Below are positions 8,148-16,326 of a stretch of 64,000 bases of DNA, in pieces. Source of the DNA: Beijerinckiaceae bacterium (lineage in GTDB: Bacteria; Pseudomonadota; Alphaproteobacteria; Rhizobiales; Beijerinckiaceae); contig JAJPIC010000019.1 in the NCBI GenBank assembly GCA_021324915.1, forward strand, positions 1-64,000. Direction: 5' to 3'. The notes under the pieces were generated by a model. It worked only from the letters and a program-made list of their open reading frames with translations, was not told the DNA's origin and ran no database searches. A program made the translations under genes and the position numbers. Within the stretch, counting starts at the first letter, position 1; each line of letters starts with the position of its first letter.

Positions 8148-9262
8148 GTTCATCCGATAGCGGCGCGCGACCACAGCCGCGCCCCGGCGTGCTCGCCATC
8201 GACCCCTACGTGCCGGGCAAGAGCAGCGCGCCGGTTCATGTGAAGATCTACAAGCTGTCGTCGAACGAGACGCCGCTCGGCCCCTCACCTTTGGCGAAAG
8301 AGGCATACGTCCGATGCGTCGAGACGCTCTCGATCTATCCGGACGGCTCGGCGCGCGCACTGCGCGAAGCGCTTGGCGCACGCCATAAGCTCGATCCGGC
8401 GCGAATCGTCTGCGGCGCGGGTTCCGACGAGCTGATCTTCTTCCTCGCCTATGCCTTTATCGGACCCGGCGACGAAAGCATTTATACGCAACATGGCTTT
8501 GCGGTCTATCGGATCGCAACGCTCGCCGCCGGCGGAACGCCCGTCATCGCCAAGGAAAGAAATCTGACGGCAAGCGTCGACGAGATCCTCGGCAAGATCA
8601 CGCCGCGCACCAGGATTGTCTTTCTCGCCAATCCGAACAATCCGACCGGCACCTATCTCGACGCAGCCGAGATCAAACGGCTCGCCGCCGCTCTGCCGCG
8701 CCATGTTCTCCTGGTGATCGATGCCGCCTATGCCGAATATGTGACCGAGCCGGACTATACGCCCGCAATCGAGCTCGTCTCGGCGAACGAGAATGTGGTG
8801 ATGACACGCACGTTCTCGAAGATCTACGGGCTCGCCGCTTTGCGGCTCGGATGGCTCTATGGACCCGCACATATTTGCGATGCGGTCGATCGGTTGCGCG
8901 GACCCTTCAATGTCAGCCGCCCGGCACTGGAAGTGGGGATTGCGGCGCTCGGCGACGCCGCGCATCTGGAGATGTCGATTGCCCACAACAAGACTTGGCG
9001 CGCCTGGCTCGCGCGCGAGATTGCGGCGCTTGGACTTGGCGTCACGCCGAGCGCCGCCAATTTCCTGCTCATCCATTTCACCGATGCGAACGAGGCGCGC
9101 GCGGCCGACCTTTATCTCACCGAGCGCGGGCTGATCCTGCGCGCGGTCGAGTCCTATGGTCTGCCGCACTGCCTGCGGCTCAGCGTCGGCACCGAGGAAG
9201 CCAATCGGCTTGTTGTTGCCGCACTCGCGCAATTCAAAGGCAAGGACGGTCCGCGTGCCTGA
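8144..9262 (+). CDS. hisC: HisC-family aminotransferase (histidinol-phosphate / aromatic)
   Basis: A 372-residue PLP-dependent fold-type I aminotransferase of the HisC family. Visible elements are [12 protein letters not shown] near the N-terminus, [10 protein letters not shown] in the middle (about residue 167), the cofactor Asp in VIDAAYAEY and the Schiff-base lysine in [16 protein letters not shown] (about residue 228). HisC enzymes transfer amino groups to histidinol phosphate and, in many bacteria, also to phenylpyruvate or hydroxyphenylpyruvate. The overlaps with chorismate mutase upstream and prephenate dehydrogenase downstream suggest that aromatic transamination is its main or second job (inference). 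Confidence 0.9.
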   Translation: MSSSDSGARPQPRPGVLAIDPYVPGKSSAPVHVKIYKLSSNETPLGPSPLAKEAYVRCVETLSIYPDGSARALREALGARHKLDPARIVCGAGSDELIFFLAYAFIGPGDESIYTQHGFAVYRIATLAAGGTPVIAKERNLTASVDEILGKITPRTRIVFLANPNNPTGTYLDAAEIKRLAAALPRHVLLVIDAAYAEYVTEPDYTPAIELVSANENVVMTRTFSKIYGLAALRLGWLYGPAHICDAVDRLRGPFNVSRPALEVGIAALGDAAHLEMSIAHNKTWRAWLAREIAALGLGVTPSAANFLLIHFTDANEARAADLYLTERGLILRAVESYGLPHCLRLSVGTEEANRLVVAALAQFKGKDGPRA

Positions 9263-10211
9263 TGGTCTCGGGGCGCCACTGCCGGCGCCTCTCTTCCAAC
9301 GCCTCGCAATTATCGGCCTCGGCCTCATCGGATCGTCGATTGCGCGCGTCGCCCGGCGGAAGAATCTTGCCGGCCGGATCGTCGTCGCCGATCGGTCCGA
9401 AGACGTGCGCCGCCGCGCCGTCAAGCTCGGCCTCGCCGACACTGTCGAGACGTCCGCCGCTTCGGCTGTCGAAGACGCCGATCTCGTCATTCTCTGCGTC
9501 CCGGTCGGCGCAATGGGCGGGGTCGCGGAAGAGATCGGGCCGCATCTCAAGTCCGGCGCGATCCTCTCCGACGCCGGTTCGGTCAAAGGCGCCGTCATTA
9601 CCGCCATTTCCAAGCGCGTGCCGGCAAGCGTCTATTTCGTCCCCGCCCACCCCGTGGCGGGCACGGAGGAATCCGGACCCGATGCGGGCTTTGCCACGCT
9701 TTTCCGCAATCGCTGGTGCATTCTGACGCCGCCCGAAGGAACCGATCAGAAAGCCGTTGCGCGTCTCGCCGAATTCTGGACGGCGGCAGGCGCCAATGTC
9801 GAGATCATGAACCCCGCGCATCATGATCTCGTACTGGCGATCACGAGCCATGTGCCGCATCTCATCGCCTATAATATCGTCGGCACGGCCGCCGACCTCG
9901 AAACGGTGACGCAATCGGAAGTCATCAAATTCTCGGCCGGCGGCTTTCGCGATTTCACCCGTATCGCCGCCTCCGACCCGACGATGTGGCGCGACGTGTT
10001 CTTGAACAATCGCGAGGCCGTGCTCGAAATGCTCGGCCGTTTTACGGAGGATCTCACGGCTCTGCAGCGCATGATCCGGAACGGCGACGGCAAGGGCCTC
10101 TTCGATCTCTTCACGCGCACGCGCGCGATACGGCGCGGCATCATCGCCGAGGGCCAGGAAACGGCGGCCCCCGATTTCGGCCGCAGGACAGGCGAGGAGA
10201 ACGGGAGTTAA
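9255..10211 (+). CDS. tyrA: Prephenate/arogenate dehydrogenase
   Basis: A 318-residue TyrA-type oxidoreductase for the NAD(P)-linked step towards tyrosine. The N-terminal Rossmann motif is [17 protein letters not shown]. The central substrate region has [17 protein letters not shown] and the C-terminal helical domain holds THVPH-like [12 protein letters not shown] and [19 protein letters not shown] use the GTG at 9255 with AAGGACGG five bases ahead, overlapping the aminotransferase stop by eight bases; the open frame reaches further upstream but only within that gene. The three overlapping genes indicate tight translational coupling. Confidence 0.93.
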   Translation: MPDGLGAPLPAPLFQRLAIIGLGLIGSSIARVARRKNLAGRIVVADRSEDVRRRAVKLGLADTVETSAASAVEDADLVILCVPVGAMGGVAEEIGPHLKSGAILSDAGSVKGAVITAISKRVPASVYFVPAHPVAGTEESGPDAGFATLFRNRWCILTPPEGTDQKAVARLAEFWTAAGANVEIMNPAHHDLVLAITSHVPHLIAYNIVGTAADLETVTQSEVIKFSAGGFRDFTRIAASDPTMWRDVFLNNREAVLEMLGRFTEDLTALQRMIRNGDGKGLFDLFTRTRAIRRGIIAEGQETAAPDFGRRTGEENGS

Positions 10212-10255
10212 CGTCCCGGACACTTTCCCTGCGGGTGCAGAGCGCGAGCCAGGAT

Positions 10256-10281
10256 CCAGGGGCCGGAGCCTCTGCCCCTGG
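10256..10281. terminator. Stem-loop between convergent tyrA and DUF2125 gene
   Basis: Perfect 8-bp arms CCAGGGGC (10256-10263) and GCCCCTGG (10274-10281) around a 10-nt loop lie 45 bp after the tyrA stop and 50 bp before the end of the opposing gene. There is no T tract on either side, so it may be a transcript-end hairpin rather than a classical intrinsic terminator. Confidence 0.4.
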
Positions 10282-10331
10282 GCCCCGGATCTGCGCCCGC
10301 TCCGCGGCTTGTCGGGGCAAGTGGGAGGTGT

Positions 10332-11399
10332 CTAATAAAGCGGCGGCACGTGCGCCGAGGTCTTCACCGGGCCGATCGATATCCGCCCATCGTCGAAGCC
10401 GATGGAGACGACGAGATCCGCCGTCTCGTTCTTCTGGTTGCTCGGCAAATCGCCGGTAATGAAACTGCTGAGCAGCGCGCCGGCGCTCACCAAAGTCGGA
10501 TTGACGCCGAGTCTCAGCAACATCGGCTCGAGCCCGCGGCTTTTGGTGTCGAGCTTGCCCTCGAGGCGGTGCGCATTATCGAGGCTGAGCGAACCATGCG
10601 CGTCGAATTTGATGTCGCCATGACTGAGATTTGCATCGACGATATCGAGCCGGCCCCCGGCGGCGCGCCAATTGTCGACGTTTTGCGTTACGTCGAGACC
10701 CGGGTCGAAGCGTGCCTTGGTGAGCGTGCCTTGGGCGCTGATCTGAGTCGGCAGGCTCACGCCGAGCAAACGGTCGAGATCCGGCAGGCCGGCGTCGCCG
10801 ACCGCGAGCGTGAAATCATAGGCACTGTCGGTCTGATCGGGACGAGCCGCCGCATCCGCCGAAAGATGTCCGGCCGCACCCATGACGAGGCCTGCATTTT
10901 CGAAATTACCGCGCAAGGAGAGTCGGTCGCCCTTGATCCTGACGCGCCAGATATTCTGCGGCAAGCCATCGAGAACCACATCGAGATCGTCCCAGGTAAG
11001 ATCGAGGGCGGTCCTGCGGTCGTCGGAGCGCACGGAAAATGGCGAGGCGAGCGCAATTCTTACGGCGCTCGGATGATAGACCACGGCGGTCGCGTTAAAG
11101 CCATTGAGACCGCCGGCGAAATGCTCTCCGAAAATCAAGCCGTCGAAGGCCGGCTTCGCGCAGGAAATCTCGATCGCGAAGGGAAAGCCCTGAACCTTAC
11201 GATCCGGGCAAGACCAATTGCGCCCGATGCTCCTCTCGCGCACGATCCAGGCATCGATGATTCGCTCGCTCTGCCGCGCGGCAAGGCGCCAGAGCAATGT
11301 CCAGCCGAGCGCGACAAGCAGAGCGATAGCGAGCGCCCCGGCAATGCGACGGAGCACCTTCCAGCGCGATTTCGGCACCGACACAGCTTCGACGGACAT
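10332..11399 (-). CDS. DUF2125 domain protein, membrane-anchored
   Basis: A 355-residue protein with a basic N-terminus and one signal-anchor helix (about residues 17-38, IAGALAIALLVALGWTLLW). The periplasmic body has the DUF2125 pattern: CPDRKVQGFPFAIEISC, where two cysteines frame a GFPF core, followed by repeated beta-rich segments (LSLRGNFENAGLVMGAAG and later LSLDNAHRLEGKLDTKSRG). The family is widespread in Rhizobiales and has no proven function; the fold resembles AsmA-like beta helices. The ATG is preceded by a near-perfect AGGAGGAGG site. A perfect palindrome lies immediately upstream. Confidence 0.85.
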   Translation of the reverse strand: MSVEAVSVPKSRWKVLRRIAGALAIALLVALGWTLLWRLAARQSERIIDAWIVRERSIGRNWSCPDRKVQGFPFAIEISCAKPAFDGLIFGEHFAGGLNGFNATAVVYHPSAVRIALASPFSVRSDDRRTALDLTWDDLDVVLDGLPQNIWRVRIKGDRLSLRGNFENAGLVMGAAGHLSADAAARPDQTDSAYDFTLAVGDAGLPDLDRLLGVSLPTQISAQGTLTKARFDPGLDVTQNVDNWRAAGGRLDIVDANLSHGDIKFDAHGSLSLDNAHRLEGKLDTKSRGLEPMLLRLGVNPTLVSAGALLSSFITGDLPSNQKNETADLVVSIGFDDGRISIGPVKTSAHVPPLY

Positions 11400-11407
11400 G
11401 CCTCCTC

Positions 11408-11430
11408 CTTAGCGCTGGACATGCGCTAAG
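11408..11430. promoter_or_regulatory. Perfect palindrome between divergent genes
   Basis: CTTAGCGC (11408-11415), seven bases, then GCGCTAAG (11423-11430). It sits directly upstream of the DUF2125 ribosome site and about 90 bp before the divergent gamma-glutamylcyclotransferase start. That placement suits an operator controlling one or both genes, or an RNA hairpin at the 5' end of the DUF2125 transcript. Confidence 0.4.
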
Positions 11431-11518
11431 ATCGTGGCCAAATTTGAAAATTACGGCGTGGCTCGCGTCGCGCTGGCTCGTGCTGGGCTGCCGCGCGCCC
11501 GCAAATAACGAATTGCGA

Positions 11519-12055
11519 ATGGATCTCTGGGTTTTCGGATATGGCTCGCTGATGTGGCGGCCGGGATTTTCCTTTGTCGAAAAGCGCGTCGCAACGGTGC
11601 GCGGCTATCATCGCGCGCTCTGCGTCTATTCGCACGTGCATCGCGGAACGCCCGATGAACCCGGGCTCGTTCTGGGCCTCGACCGCGGCGGGTCGTGCAA
11701 GGGCATCGCTTTCCGCGTGCCCGAAAGTGAAGCCGCCGCCACCATTGCCTATCTGCGGGGGCGCGAACAAGTCACGCTCGTCTATCGCGAATTGCATCTG
11801 CGCGCTCGACTCGAGGACGGACGCTGCGTGACGGCGCTCTCCTACTGCGTCGACCGCCGGCATGGCCAATATGCCGGCCGGCTTGCCCGCGAGGAGGTCG
11901 AAAGGCTCGTGCTGCAGGGAAAGGGCGTCTCCGGCGCCAATCCCGACTATGTGCGCAATACACAAGCCCATCTTGCGGAACTCGGCATTTTCGATGCAAC
12001 GCTCGCATGGCTGGCCGAGAGGCTCGAAGCCAAGTGTGCCGACCAAGCGCTCTGA
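11519..12055 (+). CDS. Gamma-glutamylcyclotransferase, ChaC family
   Basis: A 178-residue protein of the ChaC/GGCT family. These enzymes cleave gamma-glutamyl peptides such as glutathione to 5-oxoproline and an amino acid or Cys-Gly. The substrate loop is WVFGYGSLMWRPGF at residues 3-17, a textbook YGSL motif. Later blocks (RGYHRALCVYS, PGLVLGLDRGGSCKGIAFRV, VTLVYRELH, ALSYCVDRRHGQYAGRL and SGANPDYVRNTQAHL) follow in family order. A catalytic Glu is expected in the VYRE strand. I start at ATG 11519; a TTG 75 bp upstream extends the frame without similarity. Confidence 0.9.
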   Translation: MDLWVFGYGSLMWRPGFSFVEKRVATVRGYHRALCVYSHVHRGTPDEPGLVLGLDRGGSCKGIAFRVPESEAAATIAYLRGREQVTLVYRELHLRARLEDGRCVTALSYCVDRRHGQYAGRLAREEVERLVLQGKGVSGANPDYVRNTQAHLAELGIFDATLAWLAERLEAKCADQAL

Positions 12056-12135
12056 GCGAGTGTTCTGAGCAAATGCTTCGAGGAAACCCGAGGCCCGGCG
12101 CGAGCAGCTCGGGACAGGGCTCGAGCAGGAGCCTA

Positions 12136-12753
12136 TCACATGAACTTGTCGCCGCGCCCTTCGCTCCGAGGGAGCGATCTGTGCCGCATCGCTTCGATAT
12201 CGGCAATCATGGCGTGCCTCTCTGCCGCTTCCATCGCAAGAAGATGGACGTGCCATTCGACAGCACTGCCGGCGAGAGCCTCGATCCTGAAGGCTTCGCG
12301 CGCATAAGGGTTGGCCCCTGGTTCGCACTGGCAGGCCGAAACGATGCGGCGCGATCCGTCCGGACCGCGCGCAACCGCCATCACCACGGCATCGGCGAAA
12401 TCCGGTAGGCCTGCGTCAAATTCAGCCGGATCGACCGGAAAAACCGAGCAGATATAGCGCCGCCCCGACTTGCCGAGCCAGGAATGAAAATTCTCGGCCA
12501 AGGGACAGCCGGCAAGACTCTCGAGCGGGGCTTCGCTCATCCGCACACGCGCGGCGGGCTTCGCGGCCTCTTTGGCCGGAAGGCGATCGGTCACGGCGGG
12601 TAAAATAAAGAGAGCTTGATCCGGAACGCGGGCCCTGACGACATCCCGCTTGTCGCGCACGCGATCGCGCCCGCGCCGTCCCAGACGCAAGGGCTGCAAG
12701 AAATCCAGGTCCTGTCTCGAGAGGCCGCCAAGCCCCAGTGTTGCGATCGTCAT
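12136..12753 (-). CDS. Hypothetical protein
   Basis: A 205-residue protein I do not recognise. It begins MTIATLGLGGLSRQDLDFLQ, after GGCGAG eight bases ahead. The first ~75 residues are Arg-rich, and the C-terminal ~120 look like a compact alpha/beta domain (PLAENFHSWLGKSGRRYICS, FADAVVMAVARG, ACQCEPGANPYAREAF, EWHVHLLA). The frame remains open 78 bp further upstream. Conserved-looking His, Trp and Cys residues are present, but no catalytic pattern can be named. It is followed (convergently) by the ChaC-like gene and shares its strand with plsC. Confidence 0.6.
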   Translation of the reverse strand: MTIATLGLGGLSRQDLDFLQPLRLGRRGRDRVRDKRDVVRARVPDQALFILPAVTDRLPAKEAAKPAARVRMSEAPLESLAGCPLAENFHSWLGKSGRRYICSVFPVDPAEFDAGLPDFADAVVMAVARGPDGSRRIVSACQCEPGANPYAREAFRIEALAGSAVEWHVHLLAMEAAERHAMIADIEAMRHRSLPRSEGRGDKFM

Positions 12754-12861
12754 GATCTCGCCGCCCCCTGCATGGGAGGTGATTCGGTCAGAACAAAATT
12801 CGAACGGTTCGGGCCGAAGGTCAAGCCTCAAGCCGCACGGCAGAGGCCAGGGCGGGCGATT

Positions 12862-13626
12862 TCAGGCCGGCGTGGCAGAAAGACCCGTGCCTGCCGCAAG
12901 GCTCGGATCCTTGGCGAGGGCTTCCGCAAGCAACCGCCCGCTTGCCGTTTCGATTCGGTTTTCAAGGGCTTGCATGAACTGGTCCCGGTCGGGGCCGGCC
13001 TCGATCGGTGAGAGGAATTCGATAACCGCCGTCCCCGGCCGTCGCATGAATCCCCGTCTTCGCCAGAAGAGGCCTGAATTGAGTGCGACCGGCACGCAGA
13101 CGATGCCGGTCTCCTGCGCTATGCGCGCAACGCCCGATTTATAGCGCGGCGGCGCGCCGACAGGTCGCCGGGTGCCTTCCGGAAAAATGAGAAGCTGCCG
13201 TCTGGCGGCAAATATCCCTTTTGCGGCGGCGATGATTTGCGGCAAAGCGCTGCCGCGCTTGGCCCGGTCGATGGCGATCTGCTCGCTGTTGCGCAGATAG
13301 AGCCCGAACAGCGGAATGAATCCGAGCTCGCGTTTATAGACGAAGGCAAAATCGCGCGCCCGGAGTATGAGCGCGAGCACATCGAGAAAGGATTGATGTT
13401 TCGCGGCGATAATCGTCGCACCCTCGGGAAGGTTTTCGAGACCGCGAAATTCGACCCTAAGATGACACACATGTTCAAGCAGGCTGAGCGAGAGTCGCGC
13501 CCACAACCGCGCGTGATCCTCGATCGCACGACGGCCGGCGAACAGCACCGGCAGGCCCAGGATCATCAGCAGGATCATGAGCGCGTAAAAGCAAAGGTTG
13601 AACAGGATCGATCGCAGGAGAACCAT
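12862..13626 (-). CDS. plsC: 1-acyl-sn-glycerol-3-phosphate acyltransferase
   Basis: A 254-residue membrane-associated acyltransferase that acylates lysophosphatidic acid to phosphatidic acid in phospholipid synthesis. An N-terminal hydrophobic helix (residues 5-28) is followed by the four acyltransferase blocks in order: AAKHQSFLD (the HX4D catalytic motif, about residues 74-82), YKRELGFIPLFG, IFPEGTRRPVG (about 148-158) and CVPVALNSGLF. Length and motif order are typical. It starts 91 bp downstream of the end of the decarboxylase gene on the same strand. Confidence 0.92.
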   Translation of the reverse strand: MVLLRSILFNLCFYALMILLMILGLPVLFAGRRAIEDHARLWARLSLSLLEHVCHLRVEFRGLENLPEGATIIAAKHQSFLDVLALILRARDFAFVYKRELGFIPLFGLYLRNSEQIAIDRAKRGSALPQIIAAAKGIFAARRQLLIFPEGTRRPVGAPPRYKSGVARIAQETGIVCVPVALNSGLFWRRRGFMRRPGTAVIEFLSPIEAGPDRDQFMQALENRIETASGRLLAEALAKDPSLAAGTGLSATPA

Positions 13627-13717
13627 GCTTGCCGTCGCCTCACCTCGGCGAGCGTGATACGCGCTGGCGGGGCCGCCGACAACTGGCCAAAGCAGCCCTC
13701 TCGGCGAGATGCCTCAC

Positions 13718-15202
13718 TTACATCCGCTCCCTCGCGCGCGCGCGAATGCGCCTCGCACTCGCCTCGGCGGCCGCCACAAAAGTCTCCATGTCGGCTGCCC
13801 GCGTGCGATGATTGACGATCGCGGCGCGGATCACCGGCCGGCCTTCGAGCCGGGTGATCGACGGCGCGGCTATTCCGGATTCGTGCAGATCCATGACGAG
13901 CTCGCGATTGATCTCGCCGGTTTCATCGCCTTTGACGCTGAAGCAGACGATATTGAGCCTCACTTTCGCGCGCAGCTCGAAGAGCTCCGAACCCGCGATG
14001 AGCGCTTCGAGATGTTTGGCAATGCGGCAGGTTTGCGCGATCGCCGCGCCGAGCCGCTCCGTGCCATAGGCCTGGAAGGTAAACCAGGTCTTCAGCGCCC
14101 GGAAGCCGCGCGACAGATCGGGACCGAGATCGCAAGGCCAAATGTCGGCCGCGGCAAGTCCGCGCGGGGCGCGCGCGAGATAAGCCGCCGTGCTCATGAA
14201 AGTTTCGCGATGGATTTGCGGATGCCGGCAGAGGAAGAAGCCTGCATCGTAAGGAACATGCAGCCATTTATGGAAATCGAGTGCAATCGAATCGGCCCGC
14301 TCGATCCCTTTGACCAGGGGCTTCAGCGCCGGCGAAAGGACGCAGAGCGCGCCGAAAGCTCCGTCGATGTGAAACCACAGATCTTCCTTCGCGCAAAAAT
14401 CGGCAAGCGCGTCGAGTTCGTCGATCGCGCCAGTATTTACGGTTCCGGCCGATCCGACGACGAGGAAAGGCACGAGCCCCTCGGCACGATCCTTTGCAAT
14501 TGCCGCGCTCAGTGCGTCAATTTTCATCGAACGTCCCGCATCGACCGGGATGCGCCGCAAATAGGCCGAGCCGATGCCGACGATCTCGAAAGCGCGCTCG
14601 ATCGAGCCATGCGCTTCTTGCGAGGCGTAGCCGACGAGCTGGCCCTGCGCTTGCCGCAATCCCGACCGGCGGATCGGCTCGCCCAGTGCACCAGTGCGGG
14701 CGACGACAGCGGCAACGAGATTGGCCATCGACGTGCCGGTGACGAAGACGCCCGAAGCTTCGCGCGGAAATTCGAACGCCTCGGAGAGCCAGAGCACGAT
14801 TTCTTTTTCGACTTCGATCGCGATATGGTCGCGCCCGCCGCAATTGGCATTCATTCCGGCGGCGAACATTTCGGCCACCATGCCCACCGGCGTGCCGGCG
14901 CCATGCACCCAGCCCATGAACAAAGGATGGAGATTGCCATTCGCATAAGGCAGCATCGAATCGGCAAATTCATCGATCAGACTGGCGAGCGGCCGGCCCT
15001 CGTGCGGCAGAGACGCACGAAATCGCTCACGCACGGAATCGGGTGCCGGCTGCCAGACTTTGCGGCTTCGCACGCGCCGCAGATAATCGATCATCAGATC
15101 GAGGCCGCGGTGCGCTTCCTTGCTGAACTGATCCCAATCTTGCGGATCGAGATCCCGTTCGGCGCCGAAGGACGCGGCTTCATTGTCAAGTTCGTGGGAC
15201 AA
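13718..15202 (-). CDS. PLP-dependent aromatic-L-amino-acid/group II decarboxylase
   Basis: A 494-residue pyridoxal-phosphate enzyme of the group II decarboxylase (DDC) family. The N-terminal segment ahead of the DSVRERFRASLPHEG block is typical. The middle contains FVTGTSMANLVAAVVAR, then VVGSAGTVNTGAIDELDAL and HIDGAFGAL, and the Schiff-base lysine is in ALDFHKWLHVPYDAGFFL (about residue 307). Substrates of the family include tryptophan, tyrosine, DOPA, glutamate and diaminobutyrate; the sequence does not decide among them. The apparent start is a TTG at 15200-15202 without a strong ribosome site, so the true N-terminus may differ. Confidence 0.88.
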   Translation of the reverse strand: MSHELDNEAASFGAERDLDPQDWDQFSKEAHRGLDLMIDYLRRVRSRKVWQPAPDSVRERFRASLPHEGRPLASLIDEFADSMLPYANGNLHPLFMGWVHGAGTPVGMVAEMFAAGMNANCGGRDHIAIEVEKEIVLWLSEAFEFPREASGVFVTGTSMANLVAAVVARTGALGEPIRRSGLRQAQGQLVGYASQEAHGSIERAFEIVGIGSAYLRRIPVDAGRSMKIDALSAAIAKDRAEGLVPFLVVGSAGTVNTGAIDELDALADFCAKEDLWFHIDGAFGALCVLSPALKPLVKGIERADSIALDFHKWLHVPYDAGFFLCRHPQIHRETFMSTAAYLARAPRGLAAADIWPCDLGPDLSRGFRALKTWFTFQAYGTERLGAAIAQTCRIAKHLEALIAGSELFELRAKVRLNIVCFSVKGDETGEINRELVMDLHESGIAAPSITRLEGRPVIRAAIVNHRTRAADMETFVAAAEASARRIRARARERM

Positions 15203-15408
15203 GGCTTTCTCAATCGTCTGTGCAGCGGCGAGCCAGCCCGGTAACCAAACCCGAGATCGCCGGCCCCGAATGATCGCTCGGCCTCAGCCATATGCGCCGC
15301 AATGTCAAGCGTGCGCCATTTCTCTCCGGCGTTCACGAAAATCTGTGCCGGGGGTGACTTTCTCCTGCACGCGCCCAAGTTTGCGGCAGGGCCGATCAGG
15401 AGGCGAAT

Positions 15409-16287
15409 ATGGACGTTGGTTTCATCGGGCTCGGCGCGATGGGTTCAGGCATGGCCTCGGAGCTCGTCAAGGCCGGCCATAAGCTTAAGGTCTGGAACCG
15501 TTCGCGCGGCCCAGCGGAAAAGCTCGCCAGGGAAGGCGCGATCGTCGTCGAGCGCGTGCAGGACGCCTTTCAGGGCGAAGCCGTGGTCACGATGCTGGCC
15601 GATGATGCGACCATCGCATCGGTAATTCTCGGGCCGGGCGTGCTCGACGGCGCGCGGGGCGATCTTGTGCACATCGTCTCGGCCACGATTTCCGTCGCCT
15701 TCTCGCGCCGACTCGAAGAGATCCACGCCCAACGCGGCCTCGCCTATGTCGCAGCACCGGTGCTGGGCCGTCCGGATGTCGCGGCGGCCGGGGATCTTCA
15801 TATTCTCGCAGCGGGCGACCCCGCCCACATCCGGCGTGTTGCGCCTCTGCTCGAGGCCATGGGCAAGGCGACCTGGACGATCGGTTCCCAGCCGCACCAG
15901 GCCAATCTCATCAAGATCGCCACGAATTTCCTGCTGGCTTCCGCGATCGAAGCCATGTCGGAATCGGTCGCGCTCGCCCGGCGTCACGACATCGACCCCC
16001 ATAAGCTCATTGAAGTGATCACCGGGACTCTCTTTGCCGCTCCGGCCTATAAGGTCTACGGGCCGGCGATCTTAAGGGGCGCATTCGATGAAGCAGGGTT
16101 CAAGCTCGCATTGGGCCTCAAGGACGTACGCCTCGCGCTTGCGGCAAGCGAAGAGGCCGGCGCGCCACTCCCCTTCGCCGGAATTTTGCGCGACAATTTC
16201 GTCGACGCCATCGGCCACGGCGAGGCCGAGAAGGACTGGGCCGCTGTCTCGAAGGTGGCGCTAAGGCGAGCCGGGCTCGAGAGCTGA
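15409..16287 (+). CDS. 3-hydroxyisobutyrate dehydrogenase-family NAD(P) oxidoreductase
   Basis: A 292-residue beta-hydroxyacid dehydrogenase. The N-terminal dinucleotide loop is VGFIGLGAMGSGMASEL, the linker has VKVWNRS-type KVWNRSRGPAEKL, and the catalytic lysine lies in ANLIKIATNFLLASAIEAM (about residue 170). Residue choice in the substrate loop (HIVSATISVAFSRRL) differs from the canonical STVSP, so the substrate may be a different small hydroxyacid or an aldehyde such as succinic semialdehyde. RBS AGGAGGCGAAT precedes the ATG. The Rieske-FAD reductase gene follows after 39 bp, probably in one operon. Confidence 0.88.
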   Translation: MDVGFIGLGAMGSGMASELVKAGHKLKVWNRSRGPAEKLAREGAIVVERVQDAFQGEAVVTMLADDATIASVILGPGVLDGARGDLVHIVSATISVAFSRRLEEIHAQRGLAYVAAPVLGRPDVAAAGDLHILAAGDPAHIRRVAPLLEAMGKATWTIGSQPHQANLIKIATNFLLASAIEAMSESVALARRHDIDPHKLIEVITGTLFAAPAYKVYGPAILRGAFDEAGFKLALGLKDVRLALAASEEAGAPLPFAGILRDNFVDAIGHGEAEKDWAAVSKVALRRAGLES

Positions 16288-16326
16288 CGGTTCCAAATCG
16301 CCGAGCCCAGCAAGCGGGAGGACAAG

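Noticed and set aside
13709-15244. A 511-codon open frame opposite the PLP decarboxylase
   Set aside because: Translation is Arg/Ala-rich without any family motif. The minus-strand frame has the PLP lysine and full family pattern.
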